DNA of 64,000 nt from Marinagarivorans cellulosilyticus (GCF_021655555.1 NZ_AP023086.1:744001-808000); one strand, 5' to 3'; shown: positions 1 to 9,605, counted from the first letter of the stretch. The notes: generated by a model from the sequence alone, not told the origin. Numbers and translations: made by a program.

Positions 1-2367
1 CACTGGGCGTGGGCAAATATCCAGATCCTTTTTCATATCAGCCTTTTCGACTACATATGAATTTACTTTAGATGTAGCCCTCAGCGCTTTGAGCTCCTCA
101 TACTCTTCAAAAGTCATCCCCGAAATTTTTGGATAAATATAGGAGTTAAGTCTGACCCCGCAACGATCAAATAATCGTTCAAAATTTGCCAATATGTAGG
201 TCAGCATTGTAGATAATTCAAGGCCGGCGCTGGCTTCGGAGAAGGCAGTGCTATATCGAAACAGCGGACACACGCTTGGCCACTTGCTATTGGCATTATT
301 CTGGTAGTTAACCTTAGCGGACGCAATTTCATCCCCTAAAACCTTACATCGGATATTTTTAAGCCGGTCTAAAATACGCATAACTTTCATTGGAATATGA
401 CTTTGATACGGCCTAAGTTGGGTTTTGTCTGTGTTTATATTTAATGGGACAAGGCGCTCGTTAGAGTTCGGAATTTCACTGGCTGCATTGTAGCTTCTCA
501 CATCTAGCCAGAATGCGTTGCTGAACCTAATCCCGCAGTAACTAAGCAGGGTGACAATCGCAGAAAAAACGTGGACCTTACTCGCGCTGATCGTAAGATC
601 ATCAAGGGGAGAGGAGGAAAATGAGATCTTTTTGTCCCCGAATGGAAAAGACTGCGCATCCAGAATTTTCTGCATCCGCTCCCTCCAAGCCAGCTGATCT
701 ATATCGTTACAATCCACGTCTTCCATTACCTGAATGCAAGCGTCTGAAAACCTAATAGAGTATTCTTTAAAGAGAACCCAGTACTGATAGTCTAGCTTGT
801 TTTTTTTTGAAACTTGATATCTTTCTCCGGGTATTGGCCTCCACGCAGCCAAAGGGTTGTCTCTTTTACGACTATCTCCTCCTATGTGATAAGCATGCTC
901 AAACATGTTGAATATGGTTTTATAATTATCTCGAATAGAGTTGTTTCGCCGGCCTTCATTATCATCAGCTGACGCCGATCGAACTTCCGAAATGAATTCA
1001 GGTAGTGTGCAAGGCAAAATATTGCTTGGGTCGTTTTTCGAAACGAAAAAGCCGCTACGACGAACGAAGATATTTGGATTGAAATCTTCAACCTCTGATG
1101 GAATTTTTAGACCTTGATTAATTTTTCGTTTAAACCACGGCAGGTACGAAAACATATAAACATTAAATATTGCTAGCCGACGAAGGGTACTTTTCGTCGT
1201 ATATTTCTCAAACTGCTGGTACTCCAAATAATCCCGCTCCAGCGAAATCCAATATTTATTTTCCTTTGTTACGCGTATTTTATTTGGCTTGAACCCGGAA
1301 ATTAACGTAAGGCTAATGGAATAATCTCCGATAGTTAGCGCCGACACGGGCTCAGAAATATACTGGGCATAGCCTTCCAATGCACAATTAGCTGCCAACT
1401 TGAGCTTACCGTACAGTTCGTTTTCCAAGTACCGAGGAAGAGCCTTAGTTTTTCGTACCTGCACCCTTTTCCCGATTACTGACCCTCCAGCTGTTCTTGC
1501 CGACGAATTCGCTCCTGACAAACCTAGATGCTCACTTAAGGCTTTAAGCTGAGGGTGATAAACCCTACTTACAGAACTAATCGAGAATTCACGCTCGTAG
1601 AGTTTAGCGAACCTCTCTCGGAGGGTGGGATCGGCGGCCGTTACGGCGGACAAAATATTGAGGATTGGCTGTAATGATCGAGAGTGCCCCGTTTTGGTGT
1701 TAATTCCTTTAAGCAAGTTAGCTAGTCGCGGTAAATCTATCGTTTTTAAACCGTTAAACGCAAAATGATGCCTAACTACTGCCAATGCATTTGAATATGA
1801 CTTGCTTCTTCCTTCGTTATTCTCGAGCCAAATAATCGTGGCTTTCGCAAGCTCATGATCAGCAAACTCCCCAAAGAGCTTTAGCCTGTCCACGCTAGTT
1901 GCGACCATCCAGTGCTTAACTTCGTCTGGAAATTTTGTAAACCAACTAGATTGGATAAAAAACCGTGATGCAGGTGGAGATATAAGAGGGTATAGCTGAA
2001 CAGGCAAGCGCGCCTCTATGGTGAGCCAATAAAACAAGCCGGAAAAGAGTGAGCCAAACATTGCAATATTTTTGTTGCCAGAAACGGCTTGCCCTACAAA
2101 CCTAGTAATGAGTGAACCCGCTCGCCTTGGGTCAGCATATATGCTGGGTCCTTGGCTGTAGCAAAGAAGATTGACCAAGGACTCAAACTCTAGCCCCTTT
2201 ATGTAACCTAAAGAGAACCCCATAGTTAGCCACTGTAACGGCGATTGCATTTCAGAAGACACGCTATTAACCGCCAAAAATTCTAATGAACGAGCTTTTA
2301 TTTTGTAATCGCTGAATATACTCTCCGTGCAGATGTACGGGCCGTCGATATATGGATTTTGTTCCAT
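1..2367 (-). CDS. Giant tyrosine recombinase-like protein, 3' end cut by the window edge
   Basis: One reading frame stays open for all 789 codons from the ATG at 2367 to base 1, so the protein is longer than 789 residues. An AGGGGGG ribosome-binding site lies 7 nt before the ATG, and an in-frame TGA sits eight codons upstream, which fixes the start. The first ~550 residues match nothing I recognise. Around residue 614 the sequence GIRFSNAFWLDV fits the arginine-I box of tyrosine recombinases, followed by a TDKTQLRPYQSHIP stretch resembling the beta-hairpin lysine region. The HxxR box and the catalytic tyrosine would lie beyond the window. Very large integrases of this kind occur in multi-gene integrase modules of gammaproteobacterial mobile islands. 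That family assignment is inference; the recombinase fold is moderately supported. Confidence 0.6.
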   Translation of the reverse strand, partial: MEQNPYIDGPYICTESIFSDYKIKARSLEFLAVNSVSSEMQSPLQWLTMGFSLGYIKGLEFESLVNLLCYSQGPSIYADPRRAGSLITRFVGQAVSGNKNIAMFGSLFSGLFYWLTIEARLPVQLYPLISPPASRFFIQSSWFTKFPDEVKHWMVATSVDRLKLFGEFADHELAKATIIWLENNEGRSKSYSNALAVVRHHFAFNGLKTIDLPRLANLLKGINTKTGHSRSLQPILNILSAVTAADPTLRERFAKLYEREFSISSVSRVYHPQLKALSEHLGLSGANSSARTAGGSVIGKRVQVRKTKALPRYLENELYGKLKLAANCALEGYAQYISEPVSALTIGDYSISLTLISGFKPNKIRVTKENKYWISLERDYLEYQQFEKYTTKSTLRRLAIFNVYMFSYLPWFKRKINQGLKIPSEVEDFNPNIFVRRSGFFVSKNDPSNILPCTLPEFISEVRSASADDNEGRRNNSIRDNYKTIFNMFEHAYHIGGDSRKRDNPLAAWRPIPGERYQVSKKNKLDYQYWVLFKEYSIRFSDACIQVMEDVDCNDIDQLAWRERMQKILDAQSFPFGDKKISFSSSPLDDLTISASKVHVFSAIVTLLSYCGIRFSNAFWLDVRSYNAASEIPNSNERLVPLNINTDKTQLRPYQSHIPMKVMRILDRLKNIRCKVLGDEIASAKVNYQNNANSKWPSVCPLFRYSTAFSEASAGLELSTMLTYILANFERLFDRCGVRLNSYIYPKISGMTFEEYEELKALRATSKVNSYVVEKADMKKDLDICPRPV

Positions 2368-2446
2368 TCCTCTACCCCCCTGTTGTTCTGGTCAAATAAT
2401 CTCGGACACATAGCTAGGTGGTATTCTACAGATATAGGAGCATCAC

Positions 2447-2704
2447 ATGAGCAAGAAACGACCGGTTGTAGCACAAAATTCAATCGAGAGGCGGGAGCTC
2501 GTCACCGAGTATGGTTACAAGTATTCTTAAGGTCTGCGGTGCGCGCGGAGTGATAGTGCGTTAGGGGGCTGGATTGATCAACTGACGAAAGAGCTATCGG
2601 GCCAAGCTCCTGAAGGGGCTGGTGCTTTTACTGCAGTGTATCAAGATATCCAGAGGTTATACTCTAAGATTAAAGACCTAGAAGAGGGTAGTGAAATCCT
2701 ATAA
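2447..2704 (+). pseudogene. Small ORF with one internal stop, divergent from the giant recombinase
   Basis: A frame starting MSKKRPVVAQNSIERREL runs 86 codons to TAA at 2702 and is broken once by TAA at 2528-2530. The downstream half (GGWIDQLTKELSGQAP, then QRLYSKIKDLEEG) reads like real helical protein in the same phase, so a nonsense mutation in a small accessory or regulatory gene is likely. It diverges from the recombinase across a 79-bp gap. I do not recognise the family. Two unrelated short ORFs are an alternative. Confidence 0.3.
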
Positions 2705-2705
2705 A

Positions 2706-3040
2706 AGACCTAAATATACTCAGCACTAGTGCGGACTAATTTATCACTGCGGAAAGTCCGCCAGAAACAGATCAGCAATAGAGCTTTATTCCGGATTGAT
2801 TGCAGCGCTTTCTTTGGCGAGCCACTTTCAATTAAACGATTAAACGAGTTTACCAGCAGCGTTAACTGGTCAAGGCGAATCGGTTTGGAGTGCTTTTAGG
2901 CGACCGGATGCAATCCACCTTGTTGACTTTCGAAATGCTCAATAGTTCTCGGATCTAGTGAATAACGCCTGCCATGCCTATTTCCTTGTACTGGTACCGC
3001 TTGGCGAGCGCTCGGGTTTTGGTAGTAACTCTCCCAATAT
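2706..3040 (-). pseudogene. Decayed tyrosine integrase fragment
   Basis: On the minus strand a frame reads GRRYSLDPRTIEHFESQQGG (an N-terminal core-binding domain), then hits TAA at 2896. It continues in the same phase with PIRLDQLTLLVNSFNRLI and RNKALLLICFWRTFRSDKL, which resembles the RDKALLLLGFWRGFRSDEL box at the start of integrase catalytic domains. It ends at a stop near 2706. The central part of the core-binding domain and most of the catalytic domain are missing. The 5' part overlaps the 3' end of the broken MerR gene in another frame. Confidence 0.5.
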
Positions 3041-3421
3041 CCCGCACTGGTCGACCGATCTCGCGTTGCCGCATTTAAGCCGTAGCTGCTTGAGGTCGCC
3101 ATGAAGCTTTTTCAGATCCGAGATGCGCGATTCTACAACGAGCAGGTGCGTATCAATCATCTCATTTACCGCCTCGCACGGCGTCCCCGGCGAGTTTTGT
3201 AACGATACCAGGTGTTTAATCTCGCTTAAGGTCAGGTCCAGCGCACGGCAGTTTTTGATGAAAGACAGTTTTTCTAATACCACACTGTTATACAAACGAA
3301 AGTTTCCTTCGGTACGCTCAGGCGCCGAAATTAAGCCTTCTTTCTCGTAGTAGCGAATTGTCTGGATTGAGCACCCACTGCGTTTTGTTCGGCGACAATT
3401 AGGATGGCCGGTTGACGACAA
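2978..3421 (-). pseudogene. CadR/PbrR-type MerR regulator, 5' end damaged
   Basis: The protein contains TIRYYEKEGLISAPERTEGN, typical of the MerR winged helix, and a coiled dimerisation helix. Its cysteines (SPGTPCEAVNEM and LKCGNARSVDQCGIL) fit the Cd(II)/Pb(II)-responsive subgroup, which activates metal-efflux genes. The usual MKIGELA start is absent: the only start available is TTG at 3421, and the normal N-terminal reading (IVAEQ) lies in another frame just before GCSIQTIRYY. This indicates a frameshift plus loss of the start region. No efflux gene lies nearby. The truncated ISL3 element begins about 70 bp away, so the damage probably accompanied rearrangement there. Confidence 0.55.
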
Positions 3422-3466
3422 CTATCTTGGCCGGTTGGGTGTGACAATCGGTGTCTTGTTTCCAAT

Positions 3467-4618
3467 GTGGAGAGCAAGGTGCCAGGTCAAGACCGTCGTT
3501 ATAGAGCGATTGACCCGTCAAGTAATGAGGCGGCCAACATCAACCGATACTTGCGCAGAACGATCCGTGATGTCCCTTTGTGTGGCTTCGAGTGCTATTT
3601 GGAAGTTGAGCTCGCTCAAGTTGTGACGACTTGCGGTAGGCGTCTAATGGAGGCTTGCGAATTTGTCGATACAGGCAATCGCTATACTCAAAGATTTTGC
3701 CAGTTGGTGAGCGGATTGTGTCGCCATATGAGTATCAGCACGGTCAGTCGGCACCTAAAGCTACGATGGGAAACGGTGAAAAATATGGATAAATTTCACC
3801 TAGAGAAAACGTTGCCTGCACTTAATCCTGAAAAATTAATTGACTTAAAATATCTTGGGGTCGATGAAGTCGCTAGAGCCAAAGGCCATGATTATATGAC
3901 GGTGATTTATGACATGGAATCCGGTCATTTAATTGGCGTTGAGACAGGCCGTAAAGCCGAGGTGTTGACAGCGTTTCTAAAGCGCTTACCAGCACAAACC
4001 GCTGAAAACATAGAGGCGGTAGCCATGGATATGGGGCCAGCCTATCAAAAATCGGTACGCGAATGCTTGCCTAATGCTGACATTGTTTTCGATCGGTTTC
4101 ATGTGATGCAAAACTACAGTAAAGCCATGAGCAATCAGCGTAGGATCGAGTTCAGAAAGGCGGATCGCGCAGGCAAAGAGCAGCTTAAAGGTACCCACTA
4201 CCTGTTGTTAAAAAATGCCGACAAGTTAAATGATAAACAAGCCAATAAACTCCAGACATTGCTCGAAAATAATTCCAATATCAATACACTTTATATACTC
4301 AAAGAGCAGCTCCAAGCTTTGTGGAATGCAGGGAATTATGACGCCATGATGAATGCATTGGAGCAGTGGTGCGACATCGCGGAACAGACGAATATGCTCT
4401 ATCTCAAGAAATTTGCAAAGTCACTAAGGAAGCATAGCGTAGGCATTTGTAACTACGGAAAACACGGGCTGACTAGCGCCAGAATTGAAGCCGGCAATGT
4501 CAGCATTGGCATGATTCGCAAGCGAGCAAGAGGCATCAAGGATACCGAGTACTTCAAGCTAAAAATAAGGCAATCATCGATGCCTGACGAGCAATCCATG
4601 TTCTATGGAAGCCACTAG
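3467..4618 (+). pseudogene. ISL3-family transposase, N-terminally truncated
   Basis: This 383-residue frame shares residues from DRRYRAIDPSSNEAANINRY to the C-terminal FYGSH with the complete transposase at 35.1-36.4 kb. It lacks the first ~35 residues, which are replaced by a few codons of flanking DNA (MESKVPGQ). The DDE core is intact, with GVDEVARAKGHDYMTV, AMDMGPAYQ and FDRFHVMQ visible. The missing N-terminus contributes to DNA binding in this family, so activity is doubtful. At residue 29 of this frame it has Asp where the intact copy has Ala. Confidence 0.8.
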
Positions 4619-4645
4619 ATCACCTCACTAAAGCGGAGAAGAGCC
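3490..4645 (+). mobile_element. ISL3-family IS, copy 1, left end missing
   Basis: These 1156 bp align without gaps to 35227-36382 of the intact copy. The right inverted repeat (CTCACTAAAGCGGAGAAGAG and flanks) is present and ends at 4645. The first 200 bp of the element, including the left repeat, are missing, so no target duplication can be seen. The left junction abuts CadR/integrase debris. The element should no longer move by itself unless another end substitutes. Confidence 0.85.
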
Positions 4646-4841
4646 AGAAAACTAAGAATATTATCAACTAAATCAACTGGTTACAGACGAAGTGACCAAA
4701 TCCAACACTTTTGCCGGCCGGCCCCCCTATACTGCAACAAACTCGCAAATCAATCATCGTGCTCAGCTAGCGGGTAAGGCCCGCTAAATTACGCCGACTC
4801 ATACTCGTGATTCTTTTTCCGCTATTTTTACCCCCTTACGC

Positions 4842-4870
4842 GATTGATTTTAAGGTTCTCACCCCTCTCA
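4842..4870 (+). promoter_or_regulatory. Putative ECF promoter upstream of the first eptA-like gene
   Basis: GATTGATTTT is followed after 11 nt by CCCTCTCA. This is the weakest of five sites with the same layout; its second box differs from CACTCTAA at two positions. It lies 72 bp before the start at 4943. Recognition by the sigma factor encoded at 15.8 kb is inferred. Confidence 0.5.
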
Positions 4871-4942
4871 CCTGCAAACACGCCAACCCAATGCGCACCT
4901 AGATTGCTCTTGGCTTTTCCTATTACGTATTAACGCGCTGCC

Positions 4943-6646
4943 ATGCAGGTATTATTGATGCTATTACAATCGCCTCTTTTTACGCTATTACGCACCCGCT
5001 ATAACGTAACTTCAACCACCTTGATACTACTCATAGCAATCGTCATCCCTGCTTTTTACAATCTCAATTTTTGGCTGAGACTACTACAAACTTTTGAGCA
5101 GCTATCACTACCCGCCATTGGTTTTAGTGTCATGTTTTTTACACTTATCAGCTTTTTAGTGTTTATGTTATTGAGTCTCTTCAACCATCACTATCTGTTA
5201 AAACCCGTCGCTATCACGCTGCTATTTAGCGCCGCGAGTATTGCCTACTTCAATAGTATTGGCGTTGTGATTGACGAGGTTATGATTAAAAATATTACCG
5301 AAACCAATACCCAAGAAGCCATGGAGTTGGCTAATGGCTCCCTTCTCACCTACCTTCTCATTCTAGGCTTTATACCCGCCTTTTTTATCGCACGGCTTAA
5401 GCTTAATTATCAAAGTAAATGGGTGCGATTAAAGCGCAGTAGCCTTTACAGTATTACCATGGCCTTAGGCGTATCGGCACTCCTGTATAGCAATTTTCAA
5501 TTCACCACTTTTTTTGGTCGCGAAAACCGTGATTTACGCTTATTTGTGAATCCATTATTTCCACTTTTATCGGTTAATAAATATGCGAGCAGTCACTTCA
5601 AGACGGTAGAAGTATTTGTGCATGTTGGTAGTGATGCACAACAAATAAAACTCGCTAAAAAAAGAACCGTCGGCATTTTTATGCTGGGGGAAACCGCGCG
5701 CGCCGATCATTTTGGTATTAATGGTTACCCTAAAAATACCACGCCCAATCTGGATAAACGCCTCGCGCAAGGTCGCCTATTTAATTTTAGTGATGTCACC
5801 GCCTGCGGCACCTCTACGGCTTACTCGGTACCGTGTATCTTTTCATTACTCGATGAAGATAATTACTCCCCCAATAAAGCCCGCAATCAATCCAACGTAT
5901 TAGATATTTTAGAAAGTGCCGGTATTAAAACGCTCTGGCGAGACAATAACTCCAGCTGCAAGGGCGTTTGCGCGCGCATTGAAAATGAAAATTTTCGTGA
6001 CCACATCGACAAGCAGTCTCTTTATTTTCACGAAGGAGCATATTTAGATGAAATACTGCTGTCTAATCTTGATCGGGTTATTGCCACTACCGATAAAGAT
6101 ATATTAATTGTCTTGCATCAACTAGGCAGCCACGGGCCGGCCTATCATCGCCGCTACCCCAAAAGCTTTGCTAAGTTTTCGCCCAGCTGCGCTTCTAACG
6201 CACCACAAAATTGTACTCCCACGGAGGTTAGTAACAGTTACGACAACACCATTGTTTACACCGACTACCTACTGGAAAAAACAATTACATTACTGGAAGA
6301 GCACAGCCAGGATTACCAATCCTTTATGCTGTATGTTTCTGATCACGGGGAATCGCTTGGTGAAAATGGGGTGTATTTACACGGCCTACCCAAAGTCATC
6401 GCGCCAAAATCACAAACCCACGTACCCTTAGTATTATGGTTATCCGACGATATGTATAATACTTTTGGGGCACCCGTCGCGCTGGAAGCGTATGCCAATG
6501 GCTGTGTCGAGCGCGAGCTGTCACATGACCACATATCCCATACCCTACTCGCAATATTTAACGTAGAAACATCGCTTAAAAAGGCAGAAAAAAGTATTAT
6601 TAATAACCACTGCTTGCTTTCTGGAATGCTGGCAAAAGAACCTTAA
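4943..6646 (+). CDS. eptA: EptA-type lipid A phosphoethanolamine transferase
   Basis: This 567-residue inner-membrane enzyme should move phosphoethanolamine from phosphatidylethanolamine to lipid A, releasing diacylglycerol and lowering surface negative charge. Five membrane helices fill residues ~24-185, and a periplasmic sulfatase-fold domain follows. The metal and catalytic residues of the EptA/MCR family line up: E250 in GETARADHFG, nucleophile T290 in ACGTSTAYSVPC, H398 in GSHGP, D467-H468 in SDHGESLGENG, and H480. The paired cysteines of the domain are also present. DgkA, encoded just downstream, would recycle the diacylglycerol, as in known mcr-3/dgkA pairs. A putative ECF site precedes the gene. 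EptA versus another pEtN transferase cannot be settled from sequence alone. Confidence 0.88.
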   Translation: MQVLLMLLQSPLFTLLRTRYNVTSTTLILLIAIVIPAFYNLNFWLRLLQTFEQLSLPAIGFSVMFFTLISFLVFMLLSLFNHHYLLKPVAITLLFSAASIAYFNSIGVVIDEVMIKNITETNTQEAMELANGSLLTYLLILGFIPAFFIARLKLNYQSKWVRLKRSSLYSITMALGVSALLYSNFQFTTFFGRENRDLRLFVNPLFPLLSVNKYASSHFKTVEVFVHVGSDAQQIKLAKKRTVGIFMLGETARADHFGINGYPKNTTPNLDKRLAQGRLFNFSDVTACGTSTAYSVPCIFSLLDEDNYSPNKARNQSNVLDILESAGIKTLWRDNNSSCKGVCARIENENFRDHIDKQSLYFHEGAYLDEILLSNLDRVIATTDKDILIVLHQLGSHGPAYHRRYPKSFAKFSPSCASNAPQNCTPTEVSNSYDNTIVYTDYLLEKTITLLEEHSQDYQSFMLYVSDHGESLGENGVYLHGLPKVIAPKSQTHVPLVLWLSDDMYNTFGAPVALEAYANGCVERELSHDHISHTLLAIFNVETSLKKAEKSIINNHCLLSGMLAKEP

Positions 6647-6695
6647 TTCAGTAAAATCACACGGCATAATGCACTGCTATTTAAATAGGATGACG

Positions 6696-7082
6696 ATGGC
6701 CAACGAATACAACAAACAAAATGGTACCGGCATTAAGCGAATTTTTAATGCAACCTTATGCAGCCTACGGGGATTACAATTTGCCTGGCGTTTTGAATCT
6801 GCGTTTCGACAAGAAGCCATGTTAACTATGGCGCTTTTTCCCACAACATTTTTGTTGGCCCAGTCTGTTGCACACTGGAGCGTGATGGTTGCAGCACTGT
6901 GCATTTTACTGCTTACAGAGCTATTAAACTCTGCCATAGAAACACTCGCCGATCGTATAACACTCGAAAACGACATAATGATTGGCCGCGCCAAAGACAT
7001 AGGCTCTGCCGCTGTCGTCATTGCGCTTAGCTTCATCACCGTGCTCTGGGTCGCAGCCCTATACAGCAAATTTATTGCCTAA
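6696..7082 (+). CDS. dgkA: Diacylglycerol kinase
   Basis: This is a 128-residue integral-membrane kinase, near the usual ~120. It phosphorylates diacylglycerol to phosphatidate with ATP. An N-terminal amphipathic segment precedes three helices, and the family signature ELLNSAIETLADRI is present at ~residues 75-88, followed by GRAKDIGSAAV. ATG at 6696 is preferred over the upstream ATG at 6669 because AGGA sits 6 nt before it and the protein then has normal length. It follows the pEtN transferase by 50 bp and is probably co-transcribed, recycling the diacylglycerol that enzyme makes. A decayed copy of its 3' end lies at 11.6 kb. Confidence 0.92.
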   Translation: MANEYNKQNGTGIKRIFNATLCSLRGLQFAWRFESAFRQEAMLTMALFPTTFLLAQSVAHWSVMVAALCILLLTELLNSAIETLADRITLENDIMIGRAKDIGSAAVVIALSFITVLWVAALYSKFIA

Positions 7083-7098
7083 TAATAACTATAAGCTC

Positions 7099-7127
7099 GA
7101 TTGATTTTTGCACTAAGACCACTCTAA
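7099..7127 (+). promoter_or_regulatory. Putative ECF promoter upstream of the OMP gene
   Basis: An exact GATTGATTTT is followed by 11 nt and an exact CACTCTAA. It lies between dgkA and the outer-membrane protein gene, 48-51 bp before its start. The TCTAA core resembles -10 elements of RpoE-like sigma factors. Confidence 0.65.
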
Positions 7128-7175
7128 TAGCTAAACGGCCAACGTTCTGATGGCCTTAGTTATTAAAGCAGTCGT

Positions 7176-8813
7176 GTGATGATTAGACTTCGAGGCCTCT
7201 CGCTTATTTTAGCCATCTTGCTAGGCATTCATGTTTTTGCCCTCGCCAGTATTCCCGTTAATGCATCAGAGGCTTTATCCAAGCCCATAACCATTCGCAC
7301 AATTTACGTTGATAACCAGAACGTATTTAACCCCGAAATTGAAAAAGAATCGGGTTTTGCCTATCGTCTAACGAATGCATTGCATATTCGCACCCGCGAG
7401 CGCGTTGTTAAAGAATATCTATTATTCAAAACCGGTGATACCCTTTCTGTTCAGCTTATCGAAGAGTCGGAGCGTATTTTACGCGCTAAACGCAACCTGC
7501 AAGATGCCGAAATCACTTATCAGGTTGATGGGCTAAATGCCGACATTTATGTCAAGACCCTAGACACCTGGTCACTAAAACCCAAAGTGAGCTACAAGCA
7601 TAAAGGCAATGTCAGTAAAACGGAATTTGGCATACAAGAAGATAACTTACTCGGCTTGGGAATACGCGCTTCACTAAGTTATCGCAACGATGGAGAGCGA
7701 GAATCCAAAGTGCTTAAATTACGTGACGATAACGTTTTTGGCAATTGGCATACCGCCGCGATCACCTATATTGATAGCACCGACGGCAACAAGCAGTACG
7801 CAGGCTTCTTTAAACCGTTTTACGCACTAAATGTTAAACGTAGCTACGGTATTGAGTATGGCCATACCGATAAAGAAACGACACTTTACGAGCAAGGTGA
7901 TGAGCTTTATCGGTATCGTTCTAACAGCCAGTTTAGTAACTTATTCTGGGGGTATTCCAGCGGACTCAAAAATAACAATGTGCTGCGCCACACCTTTGGC
8001 CTGTTTAGTGAAACTAAAGATTATGAGGCGATCAGCGCCTACATCAACTTAGAATATAACGTTCTACAGCATCAGTTTTTGCCTAATAATTACCAAAGCA
8101 CCTACCCATATTACGCAATCGATTACCTACAAAATAGTTATAGAAAAACAATCAACTTTGAGCGTATCGGCCGCACCGAAGATATCTACATGGGCTTTAA
8201 AGCAGGCTTTAAAATAGGTTATGGTGATGAACGATGGGGTAACGATGAAAGCCGTTGGTACACCCACGCTTACGCTCAAAAAACCTACGCCTTGGGCGAA
8301 AATCAATTGCTTTTTTTATCCGCTAATATGGATGGCCGATTGAGCGATAAGGGCTCTCAAAATTTATTAGCAACCGCAGGCTTTAAATATTACCATGCGC
8401 AAACAAATTATTTTAAAGGGTATTTAGATATGTACTCGCACACCGCCATTAATACCGACGAAAATGATACGCTCTATTTAGATGCCGACAGTGGTTTACG
8501 GGGCTACCCGTTGCACTATATTAGTGGCCAGCATTTACAAAAAATAACGCTTGAGCAACGCTATTATTCCGACTCATACCTATGGCGTATTTTCCATGTC
8601 GGCGCCACCGCCTTTTTTGATGCTGGTCGTATCACCGGCGCATCAGACCCCACACAAGATGGCATTTACAAAGATTTTGGTCTTGGTTTGCGTTTATCCA
8701 ACAATCGTTCATCTAAAGGCGACGTCATACACATAGACCTTGCTTACCCGATGGATGCCCAAGAAGCCGATAAAGGCTGGACGCTCTCGATTGAATCTAA
8801 GGCCACGTTTTAA
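7176..8813 (+). CDS. BamA/ShlB-like outer-membrane beta-barrel protein with POTRA-like domain
   Basis: The 545-residue protein starts with a signal peptide ending near VNASEA (~residue 31). A POTRA-like segment follows at ~38-118, including LLFKTGDTLSVQLIEESERI and LRAKRNLQDAEITY. The rest is a beta-barrel with alternating aromatic and polar strands, ending in phenylalanine (ESKATF) as BAM substrates do. Only one POTRA is visible, fewer than the five of E. coli BamA. Start is GTG 7176 or, more likely, ATG 7179. It has its own ECF-type site. A role in inserting proteins or lipids into a remodelled outer membrane is possible; substrate unknown. The 3' end overlaps the stop of the convergent TetR pseudogene. 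Confidence 0.7.
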   Translation: MMIRLRGLSLILAILLGIHVFALASIPVNASEALSKPITIRTIYVDNQNVFNPEIEKESGFAYRLTNALHIRTRERVVKEYLLFKTGDTLSVQLIEESERILRAKRNLQDAEITYQVDGLNADIYVKTLDTWSLKPKVSYKHKGNVSKTEFGIQEDNLLGLGIRASLSYRNDGERESKVLKLRDDNVFGNWHTAAITYIDSTDGNKQYAGFFKPFYALNVKRSYGIEYGHTDKETTLYEQGDELYRYRSNSQFSNLFWGYSSGLKNNNVLRHTFGLFSETKDYEAISAYINLEYNVLQHQFLPNNYQSTYPYYAIDYLQNSYRKTINFERIGRTEDIYMGFKAGFKIGYGDERWGNDESRWYTHAYAQKTYALGENQLLFLSANMDGRLSDKGSQNLLATAGFKYYHAQTNYFKGYLDMYSHTAINTDENDTLYLDADSGLRGYPLHYISGQHLQKITLEQRYYSDSYLWRIFHVGATAFFDAGRITGASDPTQDGIYKDFGLGLRLSNNRSSKGDVIHIDLAYPMDAQEADKGWTLSIESKATF

Positions 8814-9388
8814 TCGCAATCAAGCTTAGCCGGCTCAGTAGGTTGCGCGACGAGAACACGAACCCCAGCCAAACAGGATTGCAATAAATCTTTACGCAAC
8901 AACGCACCGGTAATGGCTCGCGATAGTGCTAAGCCGCCAATCATCATTACCGCCGCATGCCTGGCTTTATCTGGCGAGAGCGCCATGCTCTCAAAAATTT
9001 AAATGCACCCCTTCAAAGCTTGCGTATAGGTATTTCTAATGTTGCTATCGCGCTGGGTCATATCGGTAACAAAAAAGGCTAACGGGCAAAAGCTTACGGG
9101 TTGATTCACCTCCCCAATACGCAAGTAGTGCTTGGCCATACTCAACACACTAAAGTCCTCGGCTCGCTCTAGCACCGCTTTGGCCTGCTTTGCACCCGCA
9201 ATAATCGCGCACTGATACAACTCCGCCTTATTTTTAAAATGGGCATAAAACGCATCATGGGTTAAGCCTGCGGCCTTCATTACATCATCTATCGAAACTG
9301 AATCGAAACCCAACTGGGTAAATAGCTGCGTCGCGCTATCTACAATGCGCTCTCGCGATTCGATTTTATGTTGCTCTGCCCAAGCCAT
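8810..9388 (-). pseudogene. TetR-family regulator with one premature stop
   Basis: The frame opens with MAWAEQHKIESRERIVDSAT and a TetR helix-turn-helix (DSVSIDDVMKAAGLTHDAFY). It stops at TAA after residue 129 (8999-9001), then continues in the same phase for 62 codons (FESMALSPDKARHAAVMMIG and onward) to TAA at 8810. Reading through, the length of ~192 residues is normal for TetR. The DNA-binding half could still be made, but half the ligand/dimer domain is lost. It converges on the OMP gene and diverges from the LtaS-like gene, which it may once have regulated. A worse-damaged paralogue lies at 11.8-12.4 kb. Confidence 0.7.
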
Positions 9389-9488
9389 TGATAACGCCTC
9401 TGAAATTCATCGTAAGCCGCATGATATTACAAAAAATAAGCACCAACGCCACTGCGCCACAAAGCCATCAAAAAAAATAGTTAGCTGC

Positions 9489-9517
9489 GATTGATTCTGA
9501 TGAAAACGTCACTCTAA
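9489..9517 (+). promoter_or_regulatory. Putative ECF promoter upstream of the LtaS-like gene
   Basis: GATTGATTCT (one mismatch to the shared first box) is followed by 11 nt and an exact CACTCTAA. It lies 88 bp before the ATG at 9606, in the divergent region with the TetR pseudogene. Confidence 0.6.
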
Positions 9518-9605
9518 CCGACGACTAGGTAAACCCTAAACGCTCTATCAACCGTTCTCTGCCTCTATCGATAGTGGTAGCAGGCACTTAAGAACAGAAG
9601 GCACT

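Noticed and set aside
6677..7069. 130-codon minus-strand ORF over dgkA
   Set aside because: Fully antisense to a clear DgkA with conserved signature.
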